Of a DNA stretch of 64,000 nt, positions 44,670 through 56,292 are shown in pieces (within the stretch, counting starts at the first letter, position 1; each line of letters starts with the position of its first letter). A model generated the notes under the pieces. The model saw only the letters and a list, made by a program, of their open reading frames with translations. It had not been told where the DNA came from and did not search any database. Origin of the DNA: Chlorops oryzae (Eukaryota; Arthropoda; Insecta; Diptera; Chloropidae). The stretch lies in contig CM035807.1 in the NCBI GenBank assembly GCA_020466095.1, positions 38,838,348 through 38,902,347 of the forward strand, in the 5' to 3' direction. Made by a program: the position numbers and the translations under genes.

Positions 44670-45644
44670 TTTGCTTCAAATTATGAACCCATTGGGAGTG
44701 AGGGATTTGAAGACTGCGAACCTAACTCTGCCATTGATTTCGGCTGCATGAGTCTGTCCGATAACGACGTCGTCACTGGTATTTCGAACTTGAAGAATTC
44801 ATCTAAAGATGACTTAGATGGTATCTCGGTTATCTTACTCAAGCGTTGCTCTAAAAGTATTGCCATGCCCTTAAGAATTATTTTCAATAAATCTTTGAGT
44901 GCTGGAAATTTTATTGATGATTGGAAGACAGCGACTATTACGCCTATTTTTAAATCTGGCAATAAAAGTAATATTGAAAATTATAGGCCAATTTCTAAAA
45001 TATCAAATATTAGCAAACTTTTTGAATGCATAGTAAAAGATAGAATATCTTTTGCAGTAAAAAGTTTAATTTCTCCTTTCCATGGCTATTATATTATTCC
45101 GCAGGCCTATCGAATGCTAGCTTTTATAAAACGTAATGGTTCGTGCTTTACTGATCCCTATTCACTAAAGTCTCTATATATATCGCTGGTTAGATCTAAG
45201 CTTGAGTATGCATCCTTTATTTGGAGTCCGTACTATGAAATTCATATTTCCCGCGTTGAGAGAGTGCAAAAATCGTTTACACGTTTTGCGTTGCGTGGAT
45301 TGTTTTCTGGTGAAACGTTTCCACCATATTTAACTCGTTGTGCCCTTATTGGTATCAAAAGGTTAGAATCACGCCGTACCTTGCAATCTATTCTTTTTAT
45401 TTCGGATATTATAAGTGCTAGGGTAGATTGTCCGGATCTACTTCATCTTATAACATTTAATGTTCCAAACCGAATTTTAAGGCGTATGGATATGTTTTAT
45501 ATGAAGCTGGTGAGAACTAATTATGAAAGGTTTGCCCCTTTCTATAGAGCTTTATCTTGCCTAAACGCTATTGCTGGCAACGCTGAAATTGACTTTTACC
45601 TGTCTAGAGAGCGACTAAAATCAATTTTAGTATTTTTCACATAA
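44670..45644 (+). pseudogene. LINE reverse transcriptase with in-frame loss of the catalytic core
   Basis: The frame is open from FASNYEPIGSEGFEDCE (44670) through ATG 44748 to TAA 45642. The N-terminal part has the early RT motifs (KNSSKDDLDGIS, WKTATITPIFKSGNKSNIE, NYRPISKISNISKLFECIV, ISPF). At about 45080-45105 it jumps to the C-terminal region (AYRMLAFIKRNGSCF, LYISLVRSKLEYASFIWSP, RVERVQKSFTRFALR). The fingers/palm section with the YxDD aspartates is missing, so the protein cannot be a polymerase, yet the frame is kept over 325 codons. The deletion may be an internal loss during reverse transcription. Confidence 0.85.
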
Positions 45645-45760
45645 TTGTAAAATACATTCTAATCATTATTATACACATAACCTTAAGTTAGTTGTTAAGC
45701 TATGGTCTGTAAGAACACTGTTTCATAGACTGAATAAATAATAATAATAATAATATATAT
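44670..45760 (+). mobile_element. jockey-like LINE, 5' truncated and internally deleted
   Basis: It starts after a T run directly behind the TTAA element and ends in tandem AAT units (about 45733-45758). The 3' words GTCTGTAAGAACAC and TTTCATAGACTG recur in the minus-strand fragment at 7.03 kb. It holds one long open frame that joins the start of the reverse transcriptase domain to its C terminus. Confidence 0.82.
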
Positions 45761-46521
45761 TATAAATATACATATTTATTTTTCATTAAAATTACAATTT
45801 TATCTCTTATATAACATGCAAGTATCTTGGTGTTAAGTCATTATATGATGCCTATTTGTTTGGTATGAGTCTGAATTCAGGTCGAAACGCCCGTTGCATA
45901 TGCAGAAATCTCTACGCAATAGTCAATTGTTGTATCCAAAGCGATGCACAGCGATGCCAATTTTGAAAATCAATTAAACGAGATGAGCTACGAGCTTCGA
46001 ATTTGGCAAACATACTGTTTGAAGTAAGTTTGAAGCTTACGAGCAAAAATGAAACAAATCCGAGAACTGCCACGCCCCCTTTCTTCAATTATCTAAGTAT
46101 CTGGTGGTATTGCGATGAAACTTATTTTCCTTGAAGAACAACAAGATTATTGTTATTATTTTTTGATTTAAGCAATAATAAATTATTGCATAAACTTAAT
46201 GAGAGCGATAGCAACAGGGCTTTCGGCTCTTTGCAATATTAATAAGCACAAATATCACGGAAAAATATGAAACTGTGCAAAAACAGTCAACAAAACTTCA
46301 AAATCCCTTTTAGGGGACCGCAGCCGCCTATACCCTTTGTCATAGATGTCAGGCGAAACTATTTCTCAGAATACAGAACTGAACTCAGCCGAGGATATTT
46401 TTACTACCGCGATAAAAAGCGATGAACGCTTAAGGTTTAAATGCTTTTTCCCCCCATTAAAGTGATTGGCAAAATATAACAGGCGCTTGGAAGCCAATTA
46501 ACTTGACCTTATCAATAGGCG
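45761..46521. other. non-coding stretch with a degenerate Helentron-like patch
   Basis: The segment 45985-46130 keeps ACTGCCACGCCCC and CTTCGAATTTGGCAAAC, words of the Helentron-like interiors, but no ends. Nothing else was recognised. Confidence 0.4.
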
Positions 46522-46765
46522 GACTGTGCCAGACCTGGGCAGTCCAATTACAAAATTGTAATTAATTACACACTTAATTACAATTACTTGTAATGGTAAT
46601 TGAAGAATATTCAATTACAATTACTTGTAGTTACAAGTAATTGTAATTGAGTGTGTAATCAATTACATGAAAGTAATTGAAGCATATATAATAATAATTA
46701 CATTTTTGAAGTATTGAAAAATATTTAAGTATTTAAGTTACGGTTTTGAATTGGGATTGTAAAAT

Positions 46766-46837
46766 GTGTCAGTGGCTTAGAGTTAGAATGCTTAACTGAT
46801 ACGCGATGGGACCCGGGTTCGATTCCTGGCAGATGCG
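46766..46837 (+). pseudogene. tRNA-like sequence 1 with T-run terminator
   Basis: The acceptor strands GTGTCAG and CAGATGC pair at six of seven positions. The A box reads TGGCTTAGAGTTAGAATG, and the T arm CCGGG-TTCGATT-CCTGG is perfect with wobble. The B box is GGTTCGATTCC. The anticodon arm does not fold, so no amino acid is assigned. Twelve T follow from 46839, a strong Pol III terminator. It is either a decayed tRNA or the head of a SINE-like unit. Confidence 0.5.
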
Positions 46838-46909
46838 GTTTTTTTTTTTTAACTTTTCAAATTCAGCACAGTTGATTTTATTTTAATATTATGACGTTGA
46901 AATACAAGG

Positions 46910-46982
46910 CCGTCGGTAGTGTAGGGGGTAGTGTGTTTGATTTGTAATCCGACGGATGAGGGTTCGATTCCCCACAAAGTAG
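46910..46982 (+). pseudogene. tRNA-Thr(TGT)-like sequence 2 with T-run terminator
   Basis: The A box is TAGTGTAGGGGGTAGTGTG. The anticodon arm TTTGA-TTTGTAA-TCCGA pairs at four of five positions with anticodon TGT (46943-46945). The B box is GGTTCGATTCC. The acceptor strands do not pair, so a functional tRNA is unlikely. Nine T follow from 46985. GCCGTCGG (46909) and CCGACGG (46949) could form an alternative hairpin. Confidence 0.5.
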
Positions 46983-47645
46983 AGTTTTTTTTTACTATCA
47001 AAGGCAAAATGAGCTATTTGTCTCAAAGCACAGCCGTGCGAGACAGATTGGCGCCTGGTCAACAATCCATTAATTATACCGTTAGATGCATATTTTTGTT
47101 TAACTTGGAGTCCCCTCCATACGGATGGAGCCTATCTTTCCTTTTTAGCTTCAGCGGTGCCTCAATGATCAGTCGTAGGGTGATGGATCTTAGGTTTCCC
47201 CATAGAGCTACTGGTTCAATGTCATATCCAGAGTTGTTATAATTATTAATTATTTATTGTATGTGTAGATATCTAAGTAATTTTTTTATAATTACAATTA
47301 CAAATTTTAATTGAAGTTTTTTCAATTACAAATTGTAATTATAATTGAAGATTTTTCCATTACAATTACTTGTAATTACAAGTAATTGTAATTGAAAAAA
47401 TTTTGTAATTCGACTGCCCAGGTCTGGACTGTGCCTTTTTACGGAAATGAATTCCAAGTATCTATATATTAACTAAAATCAATTATCCAGATTATCTTCA
47501 GGCATTTGCAGGGGCACTATTACATACCGACCGAAAATTCGATATTCTTGCTTGAGAGATTTTAGAGTGAGAGTAAAATATAAAATATGTAGATTCAATG
47601 AATATTGACATTTAAAATACTGCGCAACATTGCTTAAACAAAGAA

Positions 47646-48270
47646 ACAAGTAAGGGTGTTATAGTCAGGAAAGCCTGAAAATAGAATACCCAACACAGGC
47701 ACAAAGTTTATATCAATTTTAAAACACGCCCAAAAACAGGACCATTGAGAAAGAATATTCTAGAGCTTTTTAAGGCCACGAGAAGCCACACACTTAATCT
47801 GACTTTTGTTTAATTTCTTAATGAAAACTGCCCCTTTTGCCACGCCAACTTTCAAAATTTTTTAAATTATAATCGGAGCCTTAAATATTAGCTTAAATTC
47901 TAAATCAAAAAGAAATATTTCGAAAAATTCCAACTTTGGGGCAGTTTGAAGATTTTTGTGACAGACCCTAGTACTAGAGGTCCGATCGGGTCCATTCTCG
48001 AACTTTTTCTTACTCATGTGCCCGTGAGCACGCATACCAAACTTCGCTCAACTCCTTCAATAAGAAAACTGTATACAGACAGACAGACGGACGGACAGAC
48101 AGTCAGACAGACAGACAGACAGACAGACATACGGACATGACTAAATCGAATCTCTAGTGACGCTGATCATTTCTATATACATTTTGTATGGGTTAACTCG
48201 ACTGGTTCTGGGTGTTACACACAACCACACAAACGCAATATACCCGCGACGCAGAGTCGGTCGGGTATAA
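47646..48270 (+). mobile_element. Helentron-like family B, copy B6
   Basis: The 5' end is ACAAGTAAGGGTGTTATAG then TCAGGAAAGCCTGA (hairpin kept) and AATACCCAACACAGG. The 3' end is AATATACCCGCGACGCAGAG then GGTCGGGTATAA. A GACR tract lies at 48077-48130. Several point changes mark it as older than B5. Confidence 0.82.
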
Positions 48271-48395
48271 ATTTTAAATGGCCTCGTAACGAGTACATGA
48301 ATTGACGCAATAAGACCACACATTAATGTCGAAAAAAATTCATCTGAAGTCTCTTCGAATAGAAATCGAAGTTTTTCATTTCGAAAGTAACCGGA

Positions 48396-48452
48396 AAGAG
48401 AGAGAGAGAGAGAGAAAGAGAGAGGGAGTGAGAGAGAGAGAGAGGGGAGAGA
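48396..48452. repeat. GA microsatellite
   Basis: A nearly pure GA tract broken by single AAG, GGG and GTG interruptions. The overlapping 61- to 110-codon frames are its translations and those of B6. Confidence 0.85.
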
Positions 48453-48454
48453 AT

Positions 48455-51017
48455 TACAAAAGAAGTCACCCATTTGCTTTGAAAACGGGAAAAAGTGGGA
48501 AAAAGGGATGAAATGATAATTGTCACGTTATCGGACAATATAATGCGGTTGAATGAAATGGTGGAGTTGAATAGGAACTTTACAGGTTTTCTTGGCGAGT
48601 TTTGAAACAGGTTCGTCGTATAATATTTTTTTTTTTTTCCGTCGTATTTTTGTCCCCCCTACTTCTCTTTAAAGCGTGTGTGCGCACACAAAATCTCTGT
48701 TTATTTCCTCTTTTGCATCACAGTGCCCACGACCTTAGTTACTTTTTATGGCTCTTTCCTCATCTACGATATTGTTGCTGTCATTTTCAATGCATGATGG
48801 CAAGCTTTCCTTCGCGACTTAAGCTTGGACCCAAATAGCTTCTCAAGATGAAAATCAAATGCCATGCTCTCTCCCGAAAATGCTTTTAACTCTCAAGACA
48901 CTCAAGAACTCAATAGTTTATCGACGATCAGGCAAACTGGAGGCTGAGGTATATTGGCGCTTTTGAAATAGAAACTCAAAAAATGTTTTCAAATTTTCAC
49001 CAAACATTTCCAAGCAACATACATTCTTGCTTGTCTAAAATATAACGGCACCGCTTAATGTAAGCCGCCTATTTTAATGAGAATAGAATACCTCGCAAGC
49101 GAATTTGATGCTTGCAATCACTTTTCCGTGCGCGTAATTTCTTCTATCCGAGCTCGCTCTGTCGGAATAGGGTAGAGCGAATATGAGAAGAGGCGCTACA
49201 TACTTATTTTTTGCGGCCGCCCGTAATGAGTGGGGGCTTTCTTTGACTTTCAAATTAAACAAAAATAATTTTTAACGAGCAGCATTGGCGCAAGGGAAAA
49301 TGATTTATGAGGATGTGCATAATTTGCCAGCGAGACGCTCTGCTTAGGAGGGTACGTGCTCTAGCGTAGGCAGATTTTCACAAGCATAAGTTCAAATAAC
49401 AAAACAAGAAGGGGAAAACTTTTGAAAATTTCTGTTTTCTTTTTACGTAACCAATAATCTTTGTACTTTTAAAGTCGTTGCAGACATTTAAAAACATTGG
49501 AACACATTGTAGGATCGATTTTCAATAGTTTTACTACAACCCTATTTCTTGAGAAAGAGTAAAGTAAATTATGCGAGAAAAACGAATTTAAATCTGTGCA
49601 GCATATTTTTAGCTAGGAGTGTTGGTTATTTAAAATCACTTGATTGGGCGATACATTTTCCTTGCCATAAAAGAAAAGCACATTAAAAACGGAAAACTAT
49701 AAGATGAATAGATTCATTGTTGTATGTGTAAGCAATTCGATAATCAAGTTTTATAATCAGAAGCCTACTAGCGCGTCAATTTAGTAAAAATGCAAATTCG
49801 TTTATTAATTACAGGCTTAATAATTTTCAATGATGAATTCCTAGACCGTTGTTGGACATGCTCTCTAACTCTCTTTTGTTTGCGAAGCTTCTAAATAAGT
49901 TCAAAAAGATTTATAAAATTGCTTACTCACGTAGAAGTAAATGTTTGCTTGCACGGTAATCAAATTAGATATGCCAGTAATATAAATATGAACGTATAAC
50001 AGGTGGTCACCAGATTCCGAACACATGTACAAATACGAAAAAACAGAAGCTTTATGCGAACCTTTTCACAGATCTGGACAGCCATAATTTCTTCCAAGTT
50101 CAAGTGGTTACAAAAATGCTATGGAATCTGGCTTCGATAAAAAGATGAATGAAATTGGTGAAATATGTATGTATGTATTTTATGACGTTGACCGAATTCG
50201 GCAAACGACTTTATCTATTTAAAAAAAATCTTTTAAAAAGCACCGAGCCGTTTTAGGAAAAGCACTTTACTTGAAAGGCTTTTCCATACTCTCAAAATAT
50301 TCATTGACCATTTTTGCTGCGCAATGTGTTGAGTACCTAAACACTAAAATCATCATCTGATATAAGTATGTAATTTGATATTTAACGATTGCTTATAATT
50401 ACTGATGCTTAAGGACCTTCTCAGATATTAGTTAAACAGGTACCCGCAGGAAAACGCTGACTTTATCGTGCTCCCTTGTACAGAGTCAAAATAGGAAACT
50501 ATTGAACATCTCTCCATTCACTCAAAAGATTTTCACGGAGCTACGTATCCATATATGTTTTGGCGAAAAATAAAAGAATCGGTCGAAGAGCATTTAAATC
50601 CTACAAGGGCATTCCTGGGGCCCAAATAAAGAAGCTGTCGAAAAATAAATCCGACTAATGCCACGTTCATCTCCCATATATCAGCAAATGCCTAGGTACT
50701 TAAAATTTGGCATTCAAATTGTACGAATTCCGCCAATGAAAGAAAAAAATTAAACATGATAAAATTTAAACAAAGGTACATTGTCTTCAAAAGGTTGATA
50801 AGCAAGTGAAGTAACATATCGATTGAATAATAATTTCTGAGAATTTTTTCCATGCAAAATTTTAATTCAGAATAAACTTATTATATTTCAAATTTGATTT
50901 ACTATATGTAGGTAGGTACCTACTTTTTATTTCAAAGTTAGAGTTGGGCAGTCGGCTGAATTTGCGCAAATCGTAGACCCCTAAATCACTGTTGGTAATG
51001 GAATATTGGTTTCAAAA
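48455..51017. other. non-coding stretch
   Basis: No gene or element recognised. The region 49050-49260 is slightly GC-richer, with a GCGGCCGC word at 49213, and may be host unique sequence. The 62- and 78-codon frames here show no domain. Confidence 0.4.
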
Positions 51018-51795
51018 ACAAGTAAGGGTGTTATAGTCAGGCGGACCTGACCCTACAATACACGACACAGACATGTGTGGTTGAAAATTTTTCAAAACAG
51101 GCCTAAAGATCACTACCATTCAAAAAAAGTATTCTGGAAATTTTTTAAGGCCATTAAGGGCCTCTTTTTCTCAGTTTTATATACTTTTTTTATGAAAAAG
51201 CTACTTTAGCAATATTATGAAATTTAATTATAGGCTTATTTTAAAGTTCAAATGCTAAATTGAATTCAAATATCTCGAAAATCGCATTTGGGCAGTTTTG
51301 GGATTTTTATGGCAAAGCCTAGTACTGGAGGTACCCTTAATAATGAACCGATGGAGAAAATGTTTGGAGAGGAGCTTTATGGCTATAGAGAAAGCCTATA
51401 TGCCAACCTTCGTTCAAGTCTAATTTCAATTTCAGGTGCTAGAGACGATTTTCGAAAAACGCCCTTCGGACACGCCCAATTTTTCAATTTCTGGACTTTT
51501 AGACTAATTTTTATGATTTTCATAACAGGAAATAGTGCTGGAGGTACCCTGGTCCGATCGGGTCCATTTTCGAACTTGATCTTACTCATGTTCCCGCGAA
51601 CACGCATACCAAACTTCACTCAACTTTTTCGATAAGAAAACTGTATACAAACATACAGACGGACGGACATATCTAAATCAAATCTCCTGCTGACGCTGAT
51701 CATTTCTATATGTATTTTGTATGGTATATTTCGATTGGTTCTGGGTGTGACACACAAACACAATATACCGTCGACGCAGAGTGGGTCGGGTATAA
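51018..51795 (+). mobile_element. Helentron-like family B, copy B7
   Basis: The 5' end is ACAAGTAAGGGTGTTATAG then TCAGGCGGACCTGA and AATACACGACACAGAC. The 3' end is AATATACCGTCGACGCAGAG then GGGTCGGGTATAA. The tetranucleotide tract is reduced to ACAGACGGACGGAC. The 115-codon frame at 51288-51635 is a translation of the element. Confidence 0.82.
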
Positions 51796-52119
51796 GGACG
51801 TCTATTTATATTTGTTGAGTTTAAAATTCTATTTTCTCTGACTTCTTCATGAGATCGTCGATGGGTAATATTAATTTGTATTAAATGGTTCCAAGTTCGC
51901 TTAATATAGAATTAACTGTTGCAGAAATAACTGCCCAAATTTAACTGATTGATCATGGATGTTGTAGCGTACTGCAAAGCGAATTTCAAGGACACTGATG
52001 TTATACTGCGGTTATAAGGGGTGGAGTATCCTCTAAACTTACAAAAACAAAAACATACGAAAGTTCCAAAGAAATACATGGTTTGCTAGGCTAATCGCAA
52101 ATACGGCCTTGGATGTAAT

Positions 52120-52382
52120 GAAATTGTGACAGATCACAACATCAGAGAGTGTGTGGAGTGGCGTTTGCTGCCTTTTATATCTCAACAACAAGGTTAAGAA
52201 CTATTTTTGCCGGACCTAGCAACATCTCATTACGCCCCTGCAACGATGGATTGATACCAAGCCAACAATGTCACTGTGGACCCAAAAAAAAAGCAAGTCC
52301 TCCGCATTGCCACAAAATTCGTCCAATCGAAGAATATTTTGTGAAAAGAAGACAAAAAATTGCGAAAATTATTGAAATAATG
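52120..52382 (+). pseudogene. mariner-like (IS630-Tc1-mariner) transposase fragment
   Basis: One frame reads RECVEWRLLPFI, then FLPDLATSHYAPATMD, then YQANNVTVDPK, interrupted by TAA near 52195 and TGA near 52249 (where the family has Trp). After a frameshift in the nine-A run (52284-52292) it continues PPHCHKIRPIEEYFVK. PDLA with its Asp (52213) and RPIE with its Glu (52329) are the second and third catalytic sites, about 37-38 residues apart. The N-terminal domain and first Asp are not recognisable. Confidence 0.75.
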
Positions 52383-52742
52383 TAGAGCAATCTCAGCTAG
52401 CATTTGAAAGACTGTTTTGCAAGAAATTTCAATAACGAGTTTTTTTCGAGTACCATTGATGATTATAAAGCAATTATCACATGCGCGATTAATAAAAGAC
52501 TCCAAATGGACTGATTCGTATGTTTTATATTGCAATCATTAAGAAAATCTTCTTCGAGCGCTCTTAATGATTGAAAATATATAAAACTCAAAAATGAATT
52601 GAAATAAATAAAATTTTATTTGACTTTAAAGTTATACCTTAAAAGCAAAAAATAAAAATCCCAGACCATCGATTTAGCAAAGCCGCTAAGCGTATTCATT
52701 AGGAAGTGGAGCTGCGAATAACGGGAAGAGTCCAAGTGTTGA

Positions 52743-52870
52743 CCAAATAAGACTTTTTTGTGATAGCTTTAAGGGCTAGAGTATTATTGAAGGTGAAATT
52801 CTTAAAAAAGGTTCGAAAAATTGTCACTTAAAACGTTATTCCTGGCTTCGCTTCAATTGAAAATATGAAA
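52743..52870. repeat. dispersed repeat, copy 2, with the empty TTAA site
   Basis: It aligns to 5615-5719 plus 5858-5900 and contains TCACTTAAAACG, one TTAA, where copy 1 has the 134-bp MITE. Confidence 0.6.
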
Positions 52871-55439
52871 TACGAAAAAACACGAAACTAAGTTCATCAT
52901 TTGGTTTTTTTTTTCTTTCTGGAAAGCAAAAAATAAATATATCACGGAAAACACTTGAATTTGGTAGCAATTATGAGTCAAAAAGGGCTCGAAAATGATG
53001 ACTCAAGAATAGTCCCGGTTAAGGTTCCATTTTCTCCCGGTAAAAGCATCATTTCTAATCAGAAAAAGGGGCATATTTTATTACTAAATCAAAAGAGTCG
53101 CTTTGTTTAGTAAAAATCAAGCAGTTCTTGCAGGGATGAAATATCAAAAGATTGGACAGTAGTTTTTGATGAAATTGTAGTTTTTGTTTTAGGGAATTTT
53201 TAACATTTTGAGAAAATGTGTTCACATAATTTATTTTAAATCCTTGTTTAAATGTAAATACAGTGCACCAAGTTTGATTTTTTTATCTTTCAAAATATTT
53301 GATGGTTTATATTTTAAAATGTATTTAGGTTCTTGCCTTAGATCAAACTCTGCTACCTCAACATTTGACTAAGGAAACCGAAAAAATAAAAAAAACACTA
53401 CCGGCTTTGCACACAGAAAACCGTCATAAACGCGTTTGACAACTGACCGAGCCACAACATATTCTCATAAAATAGCTTCGTCCAGCTGCATTTTCAGGTT
53501 CTCAACTTACAAATTTCAAAGAAGGAGGTTTTGTGGTTTGTAGCGAAGTCGTCATATGTGTCTGCTTTTTCCGTTTTAGTATTTTCACTATCCTTAAGAC
53601 GAAAGAATTCAAACTCCGCTGTTTCTTATAGTTGTTTCTTAACCCTTCCTGGTCATTTAGGTGACTACCATGCATGCGAGCCCAAAAACAAAAAATGCGT
53701 AAAACGCCATGAGGTGTAGCAAAACAGTAGGCTGATTTTTTTGTTTATTTTTTTTTTTCGGTAAAGTAAAGAGGAAAATATTTGTAATAAAAAATGTGAT
53801 TTATAGCTGCAAAACGTAAGGGTTCGGGAAATTTTTAACGGCGCTCAGATAAACACCAAAGATGCCTTTCCTGTTTAGCAAGGGTTGAGCAAACCTTAGT
53901 TACAAATGACTTTTTTCTCAATTCTATATTTGCTCTTCCGCCTTTCATTTAACGGCTAAGTGCATTAAAAATGGACACCTATCTTTAATTTTGAACAAAC
54001 AATCAAAGCGATCACGCTCCCAATATGAATCGAAAATTTGTAACAAAATCCTTTCAGAGCCACTAAAAATCGCTTTTAATATGTACTTACGATGATAAAC
54101 TTGAACAGTTTATGACTAAAGATAGCAAGCGCGAACGCAGCTTACTTTTGGCACTCGTATGTCCCGCCTTCAAAAAGTCAAAAGAAAGCATCACAAAGTC
54201 ACAAGAAAAGCGTTAAAAAAAGAAATCGTCGCTTCAATATCGACTTAATCATCGAAGTCTTGATAGGTGCTGCGTAATGAAGGGTTCCAAGGGACACAAG
54301 GTAGATTTTTTTTTCAGCTCGTCTATATTTTGATGACTTTGAACAGACCATCTGTAGCAGTTACCTTGTACTCACATTTACCGGCAAAATGAAAAATGAC
54401 ACTGTTTGTCTTTTCAAAATGAAAATCAAACTCTTAATACCCTTGACTGCTCAAAAAACGTCGTAACGATCAATTACATGACATAATCTGTACAAGCACA
54501 GGTATTTATTTTTTCTACAGGCGATTCAAGGTCAAAAAAGTTAATGGTTAAAGAAATTTTCCATTAGTAACCCTTATTTTACCGAAGAAAGGTAGTTTTT
54601 GGATTATGAAGCTGGTAGTTCTCCTTTTCTGCGAATTGCTTAGATGAAAATATTGCGTTTCAGTTCAATAATACAATGATAGATTTTACTTCTGAAACAA
54701 CAGTGGTGTCCTTGGAAATTTAAGTGAAGGATGAAAATATTGGAATATTTTTTTTATAAAATAAAATAAAAAAATAAAATAAAAAAACAATTGCCGATTG
54801 AAAGCGAGCTAAGTTCCTGTTAGTTTCAAAAAGAAACGTTTAAAAACCTATTTAGGCTTACCCTTATGTTTTCGTTTTTTTTATTACGTGAAAAGATAAT
54901 AAAAAGGCTATAACTTTTTACTGCCAATTAAATGATCACAAAAAGTTGGAATCATTAGAGTGTAAAACGATTCAGAGCTCTTCATTCTCCTTTGGCGTTG
55001 TTAATATTTATTGTTGAAAATCATATTCCAACTTTGTTTGGCCATTTCCTCGCGTTTTTGCGTCACTTTGGCTCCGAAAATTGTCCCAATGCATCAATTG
55101 AAAATTGGCTTTTATATTGCTGATTGATTTGAAAACCCAGCAACAAATATTTGTTGCTTTAGGAAACCAATCTCATTAGATCGGTAGCATGTATGTAGGT
55201 GACTGTCTCATGCATGACTCAAAAATGCTTTTATTTGCTATGACAGCAACTGCCTAGAATCTTAAGTTGAAAGAGTGAGTGGCGACGTTTGCATCTAACA
55301 TACAAAGTGTACATCGAATTGGCGTTTATGTTGTGGGAGACTTTTTGTTTTTTAAATGTTTCTGGGTATTTAAAACAAGAGTTAATTGGATTTATTGAAA
55401 ATAAATCTCGCGCCGTCTTCAAAACCTGCGTAATTTGAA
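52871..55439. other. non-coding stretch
   Basis: No supported gene, RNA or transposon end. Frame 53531-53719 (62 codons) has no motif. AAAAT/AAATA tracts occur near 54760-54790. Confidence 0.4.
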
Positions 55440-55935
55440 TTATTGCACCCGACACAATCTGAATCGTGAGCAAATTGCGTTTGTGCGTACGTATGTTATG
55501 CCAAGAACCTATCGAGATAGACCATATAAAATCTTTTTGCCTATCTGTCTGTCCTCTTAAATGGAAGAAATTGAATGGTATTAACTCAAATTGGTATGCG
55601 TATTGGCGGAGACATGTGTAAAATAAGTTCGAGAATGGGCTTGATCGTACCATTTTATGGGTTACTCTAAACAAGGGTCTGTTATGAAAAGCATAAAAGC
55701 TGCTCACAGCCGGATTTTTCGCATATTTTGATATAATTTGATATTCATAAATGTTTTGGAATAAAAAATTGAATTTCCTGAAATTGAAAAAGTGGGTGTG
55801 GCACAAGGTCGATGTTCATAAAGTAATTGATCACAAGGCGGCATATGAAGCTCCTTTATGGTCCTGAAAATATCCAGAATACTTTGTCTTAGTTGTTGTG
55901 TTGTCAGGCTCGCATGACCACAAAACCTTTACTTG
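55440..55935 (-). mobile_element. Helentron-like family B, copy B8 (degenerate)
   Basis: The minus-strand 3' end is recognisable as ATTGCACCCGACACAATC then GCGTTTGTG. The body keeps AGTTCGAGAATGGGC, TTTATGGGTTACTC and AAAGTGGGTGTGGCAC. The 5' end is GTCAGGCTCGCATGAC then CACAAAACCTTTACTTGT at 55935. The 191-codon minus frame over it is element sequence, not a host gene. Confidence 0.78.
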
Positions 55936-56292
55936 TTTTTAATTATGATAGCTTCTGGAACAACCTTAGATGCCCAAATGACCGGAACTGGTTTTTTTAA
56001 ATTTCAATCAAAAGAAAAACTAAAGAGCTTGATACAAATAAGGACTTTAGTGCGGAAGTCAGTAAAAGTCCCTATATTTGCACCAAAAATACTTCCAACA
56101 CCCATAGACGACAGCCCTTGGAAAGCAATACGTGCTCATTGCGACGGTAGTACCAAATCGTTTGTGACTGACAGGCGTATTCATTGTTTCATCTTAATTT
56201 TTTGTCATTTCTATCGAGTTACTTTTAGTACGTTATTCTTTATTTTTTATATCATAGTACAATGTACTAAATACAGCATACTTTTAAAATAG
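55936..56292 (+). CDS. unrecognised short frame
   Basis: A plus-strand frame of about 118 codons starts near the edge of B8. Its first two thirds (TLDAQMTGTGFFKFQSKEKL, PIFAPKILPTPIDDSPWKA) look more protein-like than the AT-rich background, and the last third is hydrophobic and low in complexity. I recognise no family. It could be a decayed exon or mobile-element fragment, or chance. Confidence 0.2.
   Translation, partial: FLIMIASGTTLDAQMTGTGFFKFQSKEKLKSLIQIRTLVRKSVKVPIFAPKILPTPIDDSPWKAIRAHCDGSTKSFVTDRRIHCFILIFCHFYRVTFSTLFFIFYIIVQCTKYSILLK

Larger units (their letters stand above)
46530..47426. mobile_element. hAT element with two tRNA-like cassettes, 897 bp
   Basis: A perfect 8-base duplication GACTGTGC lies at 46522-46529 and 47427-47434. 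Both ends read CAGACCTGGGCAGTC inward and then enter AT-rich palindromes built from AATTACAATTACTTGTAATT. The interior carries two plus-strand tRNA-like sequences, each followed at once by a T run, then about 300 bases of unknown sequence. No transposase is present. The 103-codon frame at 46931-47242 overlaps the second tRNA-like unit and is not a gene. Confidence 0.8.

Noticed and set aside
46766..46982. Two functional tRNA genes
   Set aside because: The first lacks a foldable anticodon arm and the second lacks pairing acceptor strands, and both sit inside a hAT element, so they are listed as tRNA-like pseudogenes.
46931..47242. 103-codon plus-strand frame
   Set aside because: Starts inside the second tRNA-like sequence and runs through the hAT interior. 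No domain.
48141..48538. Overlapping frames of 110, 71 and 61 codons
   Set aside because: Translations of a GA microsatellite and of Helentron-like copy B6.
55231..55806. 191-codon minus-strand frame
   Set aside because: It overlaps degenerate Helentron-like copy B8 over most of its length and shows no domain.
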